Origin: Khoudiadiopia massiliensis | GTDB taxonomy: Bacteria; Bacillota; Clostridia; Tissierellales; Peptoniphilaceae | DNA: 64,000 nt | NCBI GenBank assembly: GCA_900290095.1 | Contig: OKQS01000001.1 | Coordinates: 674,431-738,430, forward strand | Reading direction: 5' to 3' | In this document: one piece after another, positions 1-9,320 of the stretch | How the letters are laid out: each line of letters begins with the position of its first letter | Position numbering within the stretch: the first letter of the stretch is position 1 | Notes under the pieces: model-generated | What the model was told of the DNA's origin: nothing | Database searches by the model: none | What the model saw: only the letters and a program-made list of their open reading frames with translations | Program-made: the position numbers and the translations under genes

Positions 1-388
1 ACATCATTATCAGCGGTTATAAGGCTTCCTCCGAGGTTAAGGCCCAAAAGGGCCAGTTCCCTGGCTGCGGCAGCTTCCTCATTCTTGCTGGCTTGTGCCA
101 ATTTACTCGGTATCCTGTCAATTTCTTCCTGCTGGAGCTTGATCTTATCGCTTATGGCAAGGTCTCTGTCCATTTTGAAATTGAACATGTTAATTCTTCT
201 GGTGTCCCTTCCCATGAGTATATATGGGATAAAACCTACAATGGGAAAGAGGGTCAAAACCATGATCCACATCATGGTTGACCTTGGCTGGCGGTTCCTC
301 CCCGAATAAATAACTATAAGAGTTAAAAATATGTTCAGCCACCAAGCGTTTGACCATATCAAACTGATGGTATTAAAGAACATCTTCA
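1..388 (-). CDS. cls: Cardiolipin synthase, N-terminal part (cut by window edge)
   Basis: The reading frame is open to the window edge, so only about 129 N-terminal residues are visible. They show two hydrophobic segments (about residues 5-27 and 40-60) with the sequence RSTMMWIMVLTLFPIVGF and then PYILMGR, which is the phospholipase D nuclease N-terminal (PLDc_N) signature of bacterial cardiolipin synthases. The HKD catalytic motifs would lie beyond the edge. The start is ATG at 388, preceded by a GGGGGA ribosome site. The enzyme would join two phosphatidylglycerols, or a related pair, in the membrane. The family call rests on the N-terminal module only; other PLDc_N membrane proteins are possible. 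Confidence 0.72.
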
Positions 389-428
389 TACTTTCCCCCT
401 GCTTATCTCTTATGGTTTAAGTCTCAAA

Positions 429-2255
429 TCAGCGATTCTTCATCGACTTATATCTCTTGCCTGAATCCAAAATCCTCTTTCTCATCCTGAATTCATCAGG
501 TGTTACCTCTATAAGCTCATCTTTTTCAATAAATTCCATCATCTGCTCAAGGCTCAGTCTTATGGGCGGAGTAAGTTTAAGCGCATCGTCTGATGCGGCC
601 GAACGGATGTTGGTCATGGCCTTCTTCCTGCAGACATTGACCTCCACATCAACTCCCTTGGGGTCCCTGCCTATGACCATGCCCTCGTAAACTTCTTCTC
701 CCGGTCCTATAAAAAGATCCCCACGGTTTTGAGCCTGGAAGAGACCGTAGCCTGTGGATATTCCGGTATCGAAGGAAATGAGCGAGCCCATGGCCCTTTT
801 CGGTATTTCTCCCTTGTGGGGCATATAGGCGTAGAATTCCGAATTCAGGATTCCGGTTCCCCGGCTGTCCGTCATCAATTGCTGCCTATAGCCTATGAGG
901 CCCCTGGCCGGAACATGGAATACAAGCCTGGTAAAGCCGGAAGGTGAAGATTTGAGTTCCTTAAGCTCACCCTTTCTCCTTCCAAGAGCCTGGATCACGG
1001 TGCCGGAATATTCCTGATCAATATCTATAACAACCTCTTCGATAGGCTCAAGTATATGGCCATTCTCATCAGTTCTTAAAAGGACCTCGGGTTTTGATAC
1101 CTGGAACTCATAGCCCTCTCTTCTCATTTTTTCAATTAGGACTGAAAGATGGAGTTCCCCCCTTCCGCTCACTTTAAATTCTTCTGTCGTCTCCCCTTCT
1201 TCAACCCTCAAGCTGACATCTGTCTCAAGCTCTTTAAAGAGCCTGTCTCGTATATGCCTTGAGGTTACGTACTTGCCGGACTTGCCGGCAAAGGGTGAGT
1301 CGTTGACCGAGAACTTCATGCTCAGGGTGGGCTCCGAAATTTTAACGAAGGGCAGGGGGGTCAAGTCCTGATCGGAGCAAAGCGTATCCCCGACCTCAAT
1401 ACCTTCGACTCCTGAAACTGCAACAATGGATCCCATTGACGATTCATCAACGGCTACCCTGTTAAGACCGTCAAACTCAAACATCTTGGTTATATGTACA
1501 AGCCTTTTAACTTCAGGATTGTTATAGTTTCTGATCACGGCCTTATCATTGACCTTTACGCTTCCCTGCTCAATTTTTCCAATTCCTATCCTACCCACAT
1601 AATCATTGTAGTCGCAGGTGGATATGAGCAGTTTAAAGGGTTTGTCAAAATCCCCGTGAGGGGCCGGAATATAGTCTATGATCAACTTGAGCATGGGTTC
1701 CATATTTTTCGCATGATTTTCCATGGACTGATCAGCCCAGCCCTCTTTTGCCGAAGCATAAATCATTGGCGAATCCAGGTATTCTTCCGGAGCATCTAAG
1801 GAAATAAAGAGGTCCAGGAGCTCATCCTTGACTTCCTCTATCCTGGCATCAGGTCTGTCGACCTTGTTTATGCATAGAATGGCGGGAAGCTTTAATTCAA
1901 TGGCCTTCCTCAGGACAAACTTGGTCTGGGGCATGGGGCCTTCAAAGGCGTCCACCAAAAGCACAACCCCGTCACACATCTTAAGAACCCTCTCGACTTC
2001 TCCGCCGAAATCGGCATGGCCGGGGGTATCTATGATGTTGATTTTCACATCATTGTAGTGAATGGCCGTGTTCTTTGAAAGGATGGTGATTCCTCTCTCC
2101 CTCTCCAGGTCATTGGAATCCATAACCCTGTCCTGAACTTCCTGATTTGACCTGATCGATCCGCCCGTTCTTAACAGGCCGTCGACAAGTGTGGTTTTGC
2201 CATGGTCAACATGGGCAATTATAGCTATATTTCTTACATTATTTCTTTCTGACAT
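429..2255 (-). CDS. typA: Ribosome-binding GTPase TypA/BipA
   Basis: 608 residues, full length for TypA. The G1 motif AHVDHGKTT is near residue 14, G3 DTPGHADF near 77 and G4 NKVDRP near 131. EF-G-like domains II, III and V and the TypA-specific C-terminal domain follow (RGLIGYRQQLMTDSRG and VCRKKAMTNIRS are typical). TypA is a translational GTPase that binds the 70S ribosome and supports 50S assembly and stress or cold adaptation. The gene starts with ATG after an AGAGGG site. A hairpin terminator sits just upstream of that site on the same strand, so expression probably comes from a promoter or attenuator in the 165-bp leader. Confidence 0.97.
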   Translation of the reverse strand: MSERNNVRNIAIIAHVDHGKTTLVDGLLRTGGSIRSNQEVQDRVMDSNDLERERGITILSKNTAIHYNDVKINIIDTPGHADFGGEVERVLKMCDGVVLLVDAFEGPMPQTKFVLRKAIELKLPAILCINKVDRPDARIEEVKDELLDLFISLDAPEEYLDSPMIYASAKEGWADQSMENHAKNMEPMLKLIIDYIPAPHGDFDKPFKLLISTCDYNDYVGRIGIGKIEQGSVKVNDKAVIRNYNNPEVKRLVHITKMFEFDGLNRVAVDESSMGSIVAVSGVEGIEVGDTLCSDQDLTPLPFVKISEPTLSMKFSVNDSPFAGKSGKYVTSRHIRDRLFKELETDVSLRVEEGETTEEFKVSGRGELHLSVLIEKMRREGYEFQVSKPEVLLRTDENGHILEPIEEVVIDIDQEYSGTVIQALGRRKGELKELKSSPSGFTRLVFHVPARGLIGYRQQLMTDSRGTGILNSEFYAYMPHKGEIPKRAMGSLISFDTGISTGYGLFQAQNRGDLFIGPGEEVYEGMVIGRDPKGVDVEVNVCRKKAMTNIRSAASDDALKLTPPIRLSLEQMMEFIEKDELIEVTPDEFRMRKRILDSGKRYKSMKNR

Positions 2256-2274
2256 TTTTCCCTCTAATCAATTT

Positions 2275-2297
2275 AAAAAATCAGGGTACAACCCTGA
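2275..2297 (-). terminator. Intrinsic terminator or attenuator in the typA leader
   Basis: Perfect 7-bp stem TCAGGGT/ACCCTGA with a 3-nt loop, followed on the minus strand by six T residues. It ends only about 20 nt before the typA start codon and overlaps the space just upstream of its ribosome site. It could end the upstream RsbW-like transcript or act as a leader attenuator for typA. Confidence 0.7.
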
Positions 2298-2420
2298 CTG
2301 TTTGCAAAATACCCTATATATGATAAAACTTTGACATTAATACTGCAATGCTCGGGTCACTCCATTATAATTATACTTCATTGAATTTCCATATGCACCC
2401 ACCGGCAATGCCAAGTCATT

Positions 2421-2816
2421 TTATTTTTTTCTGATTATCCTGCACATAACTTCAGATTCTTTAATTGTAAAATCGTCCGTAAGGGCACATACTATCCTGA
2501 GTCCCCTTCCCGAAGCAGACAAGTTCCTCCGGCAAGCAAGATCCTTTGACCACTTGATCCCCCTGCCCTCATCTTTTACGATTAAGCTTATGCTTTCCTC
2601 ATCAACCTTAATGGTCAAGGATATGAGTTTATTGGAATCATTGCCGTTTCCATGGTCACAGCTGTTAATCATCAGCTCCGACAGGATCAGTCTGAGATTT
2701 TGAATTTCTTCTTCATTTAAGTCTGTATGCTTTGAAAGTTCGGAAACAACAGTTTTTGTTTTGCTGCAGACAGAGGAAATTTCACTTGGAACACAACCCG
2801 AATATATGTATGACAT
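2421..2816 (-). CDS. RsbW/SpoIIAB-like ATP-binding regulatory protein
   Basis: 131 residues forming a single GHKL ATPase domain of the HATPase_c_2 class. The N box LRLILSELMINSCDHGN lies near residues 42-58, the G1 box KDEGRGI near 86 and the G2 box SGRGLRIV near 104. This class includes serine kinases that hold sigma factors (RsbW, SpoIIAB) and related stand-alone regulators. No sigma factor, STAS antagonist or PP2C phosphatase gene is next to it, so the partner is unknown. The start is ATG after GGGAGG. It stands alone between the VTT-protein gene and typA. Confidence 0.85.
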   Translation of the reverse strand: MSYIYSGCVPSEISSVCSKTKTVVSELSKHTDLNEEEIQNLRLILSELMINSCDHGNGNDSNKLISLTIKVDEESISLIVKDEGRGIKWSKDLACRRNLSASGRGLRIVCALTDDFTIKESEVMCRIIRKK

Positions 2817-2873
2817 TGGCTCCCTCCCCTCTCATCAACTCCTGCTATTCAGTTATACCCCAACTTTTAAGCT

Positions 2874-3602
2874 TTAAAAGAAATAACTTGCTATTTTTGT
2901 TATCCAGTTGAGGAAAAGTGAGTAGCCCAGAATGGCCGGTATCTTGGTCCATAGGAGGTGGAGGAAAAAGAAGTGGAATGACATATTTGACAGGCCAACC
3001 AGCATACATATTAGATCATCCGGCATGCCTGGTAAAACCATGGTTATTATGAAGGCCTTTTTAACCTTGCCCTCGTTTCTTTCCATCCAGTTGCTATATT
3101 TGTTGTAGGTTTCTTCCTTAACCATGGATTTAACAAAGACCACCCCAAAATACCTGGCCAGGAGGAAGTCTCCGATTTCTCCCAAAACGATCCCTATATA
3201 GTTATAAAAGAAGCCCTGGATTGGACCGAAGAGGTATACTCCAACGACAACGGCCACCCCGCCCGGGATTATGGGAATTATGCATTGAATGATCTGCAGG
3301 CAGATAAAAGCCAGGGGAGCCATGATGCCAAAGCTCTTTATAAACTCTTTCATCAGCTCGCGGTCGCTAAAAAGGCCCTTTTTAAAAGCCCAAACAGCTA
3401 TGGCAACCATTAAAAGGAGGCCTATAACCGTAATAAAGGTGACCAGCTTCCTGTTGCTGTTGATCAGCTTCTCCTGGACTTCCCTTTCCTTTTCTTCCCA
3501 ATTTTCTTCCCGCTCATCTCTTTCCTGTTTGCGGCGGATCTTCAACTCTTCGGATTTTTGCTTCAGTTCTTCTTTTTTCCCTTCAAGCTTTTTTCTCACC
3601 AT
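2874..3602 (-). CDS. TVP38/TMEM64 (VTT/DedA-like) membrane protein with charged N-terminal helix
   Basis: 242 residues from the chosen ATG. The first 50 or so are a highly charged Lys/Glu/Arg stretch, probably coiled coil. A transmembrane helix (VTFITVIGLLLMVAIAVWAF) and the VTT domain follow, with the typical PIIPGGVAVVVGVYLFGP re-entrant motif and the VLPGMPDDLICMLVGLS segment. VTT/DedA proteins are implicated in moving lipids or lipid carriers across the membrane. A GTG start at 3653 is possible but would overlap the upstream gene by 40 nt. The ATG at 3602 has a TAGGAT site and lies 11 nt after the glycosyltransferase stop. It is probably co-transcribed with that gene, which suggests a shared role in membrane glycolipids (inference). 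Confidence 0.85.
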   Translation of the reverse strand: MVRKKLEGKKEELKQKSEELKIRRKQERDEREENWEEKEREVQEKLINSNRKLVTFITVIGLLLMVAIAVWAFKKGLFSDRELMKEFIKSFGIMAPLAFICLQIIQCIIPIIPGGVAVVVGVYLFGPIQGFFYNYIGIVLGEIGDFLLARYFGVVFVKSMVKEETYNKYSNWMERNEGKVKKAFIITMVLPGMPDDLICMLVGLSNMSFHFFFLHLLWTKIPAILGYSLFLNWITKIASYFF

Positions 3603-3613
3603 TATTCGGTATC

Positions 3614-4909
3614 CTATTTTTGCTTCTCTTGGCGAAAGCGGGCCCTGACCCACTTGGCCTTGATATTGGCATAGAATTGTACGTAATTGCTCCTGCTGCC
3701 TGCCCTGTAGAGTCCCCGTCTCATTCTGTTTATGAGGCGGGTTCTTTTCAGTCTGCTAAGTCCGTCCATTCGAAGAACTTTCTCATAAAGCTTGTAGATT
3801 TTATCTCCGAACTCCTCGGTTCCGAATTTCCACTTGGATTTCAGGGCCTCTTCATGCAGTTTTATCATTAGATCCTTGTCACTTATGACCCGCTCGATTT
3901 TTCTTATCAAGTCGGACCGGTCATCGTAGATCAGGCCATTTTTTCCGTCTTGAACCACGCCTTCCAAAGCCAAGTCCCTTCTGGCAATGACTCCCAGGCC
4001 GTTTGCCAGGGCCTCTATATATGTCAAACCCTGAGTTTCCGAGACGGATGCTGAGACGAAGAAATCCAGGAGCTGGTAATATTTATAAATATTGTCAGGC
4101 TCCACCATTCCGGTAAATCGCACCTTATCCCTGATTCCCAGCTTGTCAACGAGCTTCTCCAGGTCCTTCCTGTATTTGCCGTCTCCGACTAGGACCAAAT
4201 AGAGCTTGTCCCATTTTTTTATGAGGTCCGCATGGGCCTCAATTATTTCGTCAATATTCTTTTCCTGAGCCAGCCTGCCCACAGTTCCATAGATTACGGC
4301 ATCTTCAGGCAAGTCAAGTTCTTTTTTCAGATTATTTTTCTCTTCCCGGCTGATTTTTTTCTCGAACTTGTCGAGGTCAATCCCTGTTGGGATAACAACT
4401 ATGTGGTCGGCTATGCCGCCTTCCAATAGGAGCCTTTTGGTTTTGACCGTTGGAGCCACGATGACGTCAGCTGTGTTCAGCCTCATCCTCATGATCGGGG
4501 CCACCAGTTTCTCAGCCATATGGCCGGGCAAAAGATAGCCCACATAATACCTATAAAGGGTGTGATAGGTGTGGACAATTGGGCAATTAAGCTTCTTCGC
4601 CAGCTTTTCTACAAAGGAATATGTGAAAAATTCGCATTGGGAGTGGATGATGTCAGGCTTCCAGGTCAGGATTTTTTCCATCAGCTCCGAAGACGGAAAT
4701 ACTGAAGCCCTTATATCCGGATAGATGTTGAAGGGAAATGAGGCCATATAATAGATATTGTCCTCAACATATGACCTGCTGTCGGGAGAAAGGCAGAGGA
4801 GTCGGACGTCGACCCCCTTATTTTCCAGCTCCTTCATCAAATTTTTTATAGATACCACTACCCCGTTTACCTGACCGGGATTTAAATCGGAAGTTAAAAG
4901 AACTTTCAT
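3614..4909 (-). CDS. GT4-family glycosyltransferase, probably glycolipid synthase
   Basis: 431 residues with a two-domain GT-B fold of the glycosyltransferase 4 family. The N-terminal acceptor domain starts MKVLLTSDLNPGQVNGVV. The donor-binding half has VGRLAQEKNIDEIIEAH near residue 215 and the E-x7-E motif ETQGLTYIE near 305. The overall pattern resembles diacylglycerol glucosyltransferases of Gram-positive bacteria, including the HTYHTLYRYYVGYLLPG segment near residue 117. It would transfer a sugar from a nucleotide sugar to a membrane lipid on the cytoplasmic face. The extra roughly 50 basic residues at the C-terminus (GLYRAGSRSN and on) may bind the membrane. Substrate cannot be read from sequence. 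The stop is TAG. Confidence 0.85.
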   Translation of the reverse strand: MKVLLTSDLNPGQVNGVVVSIKNLMKELENKGVDVRLLCLSPDSRSYVEDNIYYMASFPFNIYPDIRASVFPSSELMEKILTWKPDIIHSQCEFFTYSFVEKLAKKLNCPIVHTYHTLYRYYVGYLLPGHMAEKLVAPIMRMRLNTADVIVAPTVKTKRLLLEGGIADHIVVIPTGIDLDKFEKKISREEKNNLKKELDLPEDAVIYGTVGRLAQEKNIDEIIEAHADLIKKWDKLYLVLVGDGKYRKDLEKLVDKLGIRDKVRFTGMVEPDNIYKYYQLLDFFVSASVSETQGLTYIEALANGLGVIARRDLALEGVVQDGKNGLIYDDRSDLIRKIERVISDKDLMIKLHEEALKSKWKFGTEEFGDKIYKLYEKVLRMDGLSRLKRTRLINRMRRGLYRAGSRSNYVQFYANIKAKWVRARFRQEKQK

Positions 4910-4967
4910 TTTTTCTCCTCACATATACAGGACTTGACCCATTTAGAAGAATTTTCACATAAGAATA

Positions 4968-5555
4968 TCAAGCTTTTATGTAATTCGTAAAGTATTTTTC
5001 AATTTCAGAGAAGCCGTAGTCTTTTTCCGTTGAATATGGATAGATCTTTCCCTTATCCTCCATGCCCAGGCCCGCCATAATCTCCTTGATTTGAGCAGGC
5101 CACTTGGTCCTGGCGATTTTATCGGCCTTTGTGGCTATGACCCTGCCGCTGAAACCCGCATCCAAGATCCATTCATACATCTCAATGTCCAGATTATTGG
5201 GTTTTCTCCTCATGTCGCATACAAGGATTACATCCTTTAGATTCTTCCTGTCTGCCAGATAGTCATTGACAAACTTAGCCCACTTAGTTCTCTCGGCCTT
5301 GGAAACTTTTGCATAGCCGTAGCCCGGCAAATCTACTATTCTGAATTTTTCGTCCATGTTATAAAAATTAATGGTGGCCGTCTTGCCCGGGTTGGCCGAG
5401 GTGTGGGCCAGCTTTTTCCTCCTGCAGAGGCTGTTGATAAAGCTGGATTTTCCCACATTTGACCTGCCGACAAGAGCTATTTCAGGCAAATTCTCCCGGG
5501 GCCAGCCATTTTTTGAAACGGCCATAACTTCAAGATATGGATTATTTACTCTCAT
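4968..5555 (-). CDS. engB: Ribosome biogenesis GTP-binding protein YsxC/EngB
   Basis: 195 residues, standard length. G1 GRSNVGKSS lies near residue 30, G3 DLPGYGYA near 76 and G4 TKADK near 142. EngB/YsxC is an essential GTPase for late 50S subunit assembly. The start overlaps the lon stop by four bases (ATGA), the usual lon-engB coupling in Bacillota. Confidence 0.97.
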   Translation of the reverse strand: MRVNNPYLEVMAVSKNGWPRENLPEIALVGRSNVGKSSFINSLCRRKKLAHTSANPGKTATINFYNMDEKFRIVDLPGYGYAKVSKAERTKWAKFVNDYLADRKNLKDVILVCDMRRKPNNLDIEMYEWILDAGFSGRVIATKADKIARTKWPAQIKEIMAGLGMEDKGKIYPYSTEKDYGFSEIEKYFTNYIKA

Positions 5556-7969
5556 TTGCCCTCCTTGTCCAAGTTGAAGCCTATCTTTGTCTTTGCCTCA
5601 TCGCTTTGGAAAATTATCTTCTTTTTTTCCTCGGCAGGTTTCATGAGGACTGATTCCAGGAGGCTGTCCACATTGTCCAGGCCAATGAATTTCATGCCTT
5701 TAATCGACTCGTCATCAATTTCTTCAAGGTCCTTTAGGTTTTTCTTGGGCAGATAGACCTTGTCTATGCCATACCTTCCGGCTGCAAGAACTTTTTCCTT
5801 TATTCCCCCTACCGGAAGGACCTTGCCCGTTAGGGTTATCTCCCCGGTCATTGCCAGATCATTTCTTACCGGCCTTCCCGTTAATATCGAGACCAGTGAG
5901 GTCAGTATTGAAACTCCGGCTGATGGCCCGTCCTTGGGCACGGCTCCCTCTGGCATATGAATATGGATATCGTATAGGTTATAGAAATTTGCAGATATGC
6001 CGTACCTGTCGGCATTGGCCCTTATATATGATATGGCAAGCTCCGCCGATTCCTTCATAACCTCTCCCATTGAACCGGTAAGGATCAAACCTCCGCCCCC
6101 GGCCATCTTGTTCGATTCGATCAGAAGGATCTCACCTCCCGATTCGGTCCAGGCCAAGCCGTTGACCATTCCAAGCTCGGGCTTTTCATTGGGGTCTTCT
6201 TTTTTATATGTTTCCGGGCCCAAAAATTCCGATAAATTTTTCTTGTTGACCCTTACCTTGTCCTTGCCCTCGACAATCTGTCTGGCTGACTTTCTGCATA
6301 TCCTTCCGATCTTTCTTTCAAGTTCGCGGACCCCGGCCTCTCTTGTGTATGACTTGATTATCTCCCTGATTGTTCCGGGGCTTATGGTCAGATCTTTTGA
6401 GCTGAGCCCCGCCTCTTCCCTCTGTTTCTTTACAAGGTATGAAGATGCGATCTTGAATTTTTCATCGTCGGTATAGCCGGCTATCCTTATGACCTCCATC
6501 CTGTCAAGCAGGGCCTTGGGTATGGTAGAGGTCGTATTTGCCGTTGTCACGAAGAAAACCGATGACATATCAAAGGGAATTTCAAGATAGCGGTCAATAA
6601 AGCCGTTGTTCTGTTCAGGGTCCAGCAATTCCAAGAGGGCCGAAGCCGGGTCCCCTCTGAAATCCGATCCTATCTTATCCACCTCATCGAAAAGAAATAC
6701 GGGGTTCATGGTCTCGGCCTGCTTAATCTGGCTGATGACCCTGCCCGGCATTGAGCCAACATAGGTCCTTCTGTGGCCCCTGATTTCCGCCTCGTCTGTT
6801 ACACCTCCAAGGCGCATTGAAGTGAACTCCCTGCCAAGGGCGGCGGCAACCGACTTGACTATTGAAGTCTTTCCAACTCCTGGTGGCCCCACCAAACAGA
6901 GAATTGAGCCCTTGGGATTGCCCTTGAGCTGCCTTACGGCTAAAAAGTCCAGGATCCTTTCCTTAACATCCTTAAGGCCGTAGTGGTCCCGGTCCAGAAT
7001 TTTCCTGCTTAAAACCAGGTCATTTCTGTCCTCTGTGTAGACTCCCCAGGGAAGCTCCAAGACCAGGTCCAAATATGACCTGCTTATGTTGAGTTCCGGG
7101 GACATGGGTGGAATGTATTCAAGGCGATCGACTTCCTTGAGCAGGGTTTCCTTGGATTTTTCAGGCATTGAAAGCTCCAGGATTTTTTCCCTGTATTGCT
7201 CGGAAATGGAATAGTTGTCACTGCCGTCTTCTCCCAATTCCTCCCTTATTATTTGAAGCTGCTCCTGGAGAAGATAGTCTTTTTGGGTCTTTTTCATTCT
7301 GTCCATGGCCTTCTCGGTTATTTCCTGCTCCAAGTTGTTCAACTTGCTGAGCAAGTCCAGGGCATGCTGAACCATAACCAGCCTCTTGTCAATGTTGAGT
7401 TCCTCGAGTATCCCGACTGTCTCCTTGTAGTTTAGGTCAAGATGGGCAGCCACCTCATCCGCCAGGATTCCCGGGTCCTCTTTCTGCAATCTGGGCAGGA
7501 GGAGGAAGTCGGGCAGGCCTGTGCTGGACTTGAAAAATCTTATGGCTGAACTTGACACCAAGCGTGTAAGGACTTTCCTTTCTTCATTCTCTTCCAGCCG
7601 GTCTCCGTTATAGTGATACTCTATTACTTCCCCTTCGACATATGGCGTTGTCCTTATTATTTTGCTCAATGAGGCTCTGCAAATCCCTTCAACAATGACC
7701 TTGCTGGCCCCGTTTAAGAGCTGAAAATGCTGCCTTATTAAAACCATTGTTCCCATTGTAAGATAATCTTCCGGCTGAGGATTCTCTATCGAAGGGTCCT
7801 TCATTGCCAACAAAAGAACCGCCTGGCCGCTCTGCAAGGCCCTCTCAAGAACCGCCTCTTCCCTGTCACTTGTCAGGTCAAAGGTCAAAACACTTCCCGG
7901 ATAAACAATCTCCGTTCTTGACAACAATATAGGGCACACGGTTTTACTTTCACTATAGTATTTCTCCAA
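5552..7969 (-). CDS. lon: ATP-dependent protease Lon (endopeptidase La)
   Basis: 805 residues. The N-terminal substrate domain spans about 12-205. The AAA+ module has Walker A GPPGVGKT at 361-368 and Walker B VFLFDEVD. The C-terminal serine-lysine protease domain has Ser683 in GPSAG and Lys724 in GGIKEK. It degrades misfolded and regulatory proteins in the cytoplasm. The start is TTG, supported by a perfect AGGAGG eight bases upstream and by the expected length. A strong terminator lies between clpX and lon with no room for a promoter, so lon is transcribed either by read-through or from inside clpX. Confidence 0.97.
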   Translation of the reverse strand: MEKYYSESKTVCPILLSRTEIVYPGSVLTFDLTSDREEAVLERALQSGQAVLLLAMKDPSIENPQPEDYLTMGTMVLIRQHFQLLNGASKVIVEGICRASLSKIIRTTPYVEGEVIEYHYNGDRLEENEERKVLTRLVSSSAIRFFKSSTGLPDFLLLPRLQKEDPGILADEVAAHLDLNYKETVGILEELNIDKRLVMVQHALDLLSKLNNLEQEITEKAMDRMKKTQKDYLLQEQLQIIREELGEDGSDNYSISEQYREKILELSMPEKSKETLLKEVDRLEYIPPMSPELNISRSYLDLVLELPWGVYTEDRNDLVLSRKILDRDHYGLKDVKERILDFLAVRQLKGNPKGSILCLVGPPGVGKTSIVKSVAAALGREFTSMRLGGVTDEAEIRGHRRTYVGSMPGRVISQIKQAETMNPVFLFDEVDKIGSDFRGDPASALLELLDPEQNNGFIDRYLEIPFDMSSVFFVTTANTTSTIPKALLDRMEVIRIAGYTDDEKFKIASSYLVKKQREEAGLSSKDLTISPGTIREIIKSYTREAGVRELERKIGRICRKSARQIVEGKDKVRVNKKNLSEFLGPETYKKEDPNEKPELGMVNGLAWTESGGEILLIESNKMAGGGGLILTGSMGEVMKESAELAISYIRANADRYGISANFYNLYDIHIHMPEGAVPKDGPSAGVSILTSLVSILTGRPVRNDLAMTGEITLTGKVLPVGGIKEKVLAAGRYGIDKVYLPKKNLKDLEEIDDESIKGMKFIGLDNVDSLLESVLMKPAEEKKKIIFQSDEAKTKIGFNLDKEGK

Positions 7970-7982
7970 CTATACCACCTCC

Positions 7983-8017
7983 TGCTAAAAAGACAGCCGG
8001 TTTTGCCGGCTGTCTTT
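7983..8017 (-). terminator. Strong intrinsic terminator between clpX and lon
   Basis: Perfect 12-bp stem (AAAGACAGCCGG with its complement, arms 7989-8000 and 8006-8017) and a 5-nt loop, with a run of T on the minus strand. It lies 14 nt after the clpX stop and ends at the lon ribosome site, so it separates the two genes and may limit lon expression. Confidence 0.88.
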
Positions 8018-8031
8018 ATGTAAGTCTTGAT

Positions 8032-9300
8032 CTAGCGATCTTTAAGGGGCATCTTTTGTTGACCTTCCATTTCTGTTTGCCGCAACATCTTTGGCTTGTT
8101 TTTGCCTTCAACAGCCCCTTTATTTATTATACACTGGCGAATCCCCGGATCTCCCGGTATTTCAAACATTGGATCCCTCAGTAAGTTCTCCATTATTGAC
8201 CTCAGTCCCCTGGCCCCCATCTTCCGCTCAAAACTCTTATTGGCTATGGCATCCAATGCGGGTTCCGTGAATTGCAGGTCAACATTATCCATATTTAAAA
8301 GTTCTCTATATTGCTTTATAAGGGCATTTTTAGGCTCCTGAAGTATCCTCTTCAAGCTGTTGGCTGATAGCTCCTCCAAAGATACCAGGACCGGCAACCT
8401 TCCTATAAGCTCAGGTATGAGGCCGAACTTCATCAGATCTTCCGGTATAACTTCCTTCAGAATATCCGACAGGTTCTCATTCTTCATTTCCACCTTTTCC
8501 TGATTGAAACCTATTGGATTGGCGCCCTTCCTCTTTTCTATGACTTTTTCTATTCCGTCAAAAGCTCCGCCCACTATAAAAAGTATGTTGCTTGTATCTA
8601 CCTGGATGAATTCCTGCCTGGGGTGCTTCCTTCCGCCTTGGGGCGGCACATTGGCAGTTGTTCCCTCTATAAGCTTTAGCAGGGCCTGTTGGACCCCTTC
8701 TCCGGAAACATCCCTGGTAATGGACGGGTTCTCGGATTTTCTTGCAATCTTGTCAATCTCGTCAATATAGATGATCCCTCTCTCGGCGAGTTCTATATCG
8801 TAGTCAGCAGCCTGGAGGAGTTTAAGGATTATGTTTTCAACGTCTTCACCCACATAGCCCGCTTCCGTCAAAGTTGTGGCATCAGCTATGGCAAAGGGTA
8901 CCCTTAGGATTTTAGCCAGGGTCTGGGCCAATAGGGTTTTGCCCGATCCGGTGGGTCCCAAAAGACAGATATTGGATTTCTGAATCTCAACTCCCGTCTC
9001 CCGACCCCTATATATCCTCTTATAATGGTTATACACGGCTACGGAAAGAGTCTTTTTTGCATCTTCCTGCTCTATAACATAATCATCAAGACATTTCTTG
9101 ATTTCGGCCGGTTTTGGCAGCCTCCTTGAGGGCTCAAAAGCATCCCCTCTTTCAACGTCGTCCTTGATTATTTCATTGCAAAGGGACACACACTCGTTAC
9201 ATATGAAAACTCCGGCAGTTCCTGCCAGCATTTTTTTTACTTGGTCGGATGACTTGCCGCAAAAAGAGCAATGCACAATTTGATCTTCAAAATCAGCCAT
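8032..9300 (-). CDS. clpX: ClpX, ATP-binding subunit of the ClpXP protease
   Basis: 422 residues. The N-terminal C4 zinc-binding domain has CSFCGKS near residue 12 and CNECVSLC near 34. The AAA+ domain has Walker A GPTGSGKT near 114, Walker [12 protein letters not shown], and the RKHPRQEF pore region. ClpX unfolds substrates and feeds them to ClpP. It follows clpP by 20 bp in the tig-clpP-clpX operon. The stop is TAG, and the terminator that follows shows this TAG is a true stop. Confidence 0.98.
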   Translation of the reverse strand: MADFEDQIVHCSFCGKSSDQVKKMLAGTAGVFICNECVSLCNEIIKDDVERGDAFEPSRRLPKPAEIKKCLDDYVIEQEDAKKTLSVAVYNHYKRIYRGRETGVEIQKSNICLLGPTGSGKTLLAQTLAKILRVPFAIADATTLTEAGYVGEDVENIILKLLQAADYDIELAERGIIYIDEIDKIARKSENPSITRDVSGEGVQQALLKLIEGTTANVPPQGGRKHPRQEFIQVDTSNILFIVGGAFDGIEKVIEKRKGANPIGFNQEKVEMKNENLSDILKEVIPEDLMKFGLIPELIGRLPVLVSLEELSANSLKRILQEPKNALIKQYRELLNMDNVDLQFTEPALDAIANKSFERKMGARGLRSIMENLLRDPMFEIPGDPGIRQCIINKGAVEGKNKPKMLRQTEMEGQQKMPLKDR

Positions 9301-9320
9301 CTCTCCTCCTTACAATGTTG

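Noticed and set aside
2331-2371. Plus-strand promoter (TTGACA ... TATAAT) in the typA leader
   Set aside because: The hexamers are 29 bp apart and no plus-strand gene follows.
3614-3616. Genome-wide TAG reassignment suggested by cca and KilA-N
   Set aside because: TAG is the natural stop of several intact genes here (glycosyltransferase, clpX, nadE, murJ), each ending where its family ends.
3603-3653. GTG start of the VTT protein gene
   Set aside because: It would overlap the glycosyltransferase gene by 40 nt and lacks a ribosome site, while the ATG at 3602 has one.
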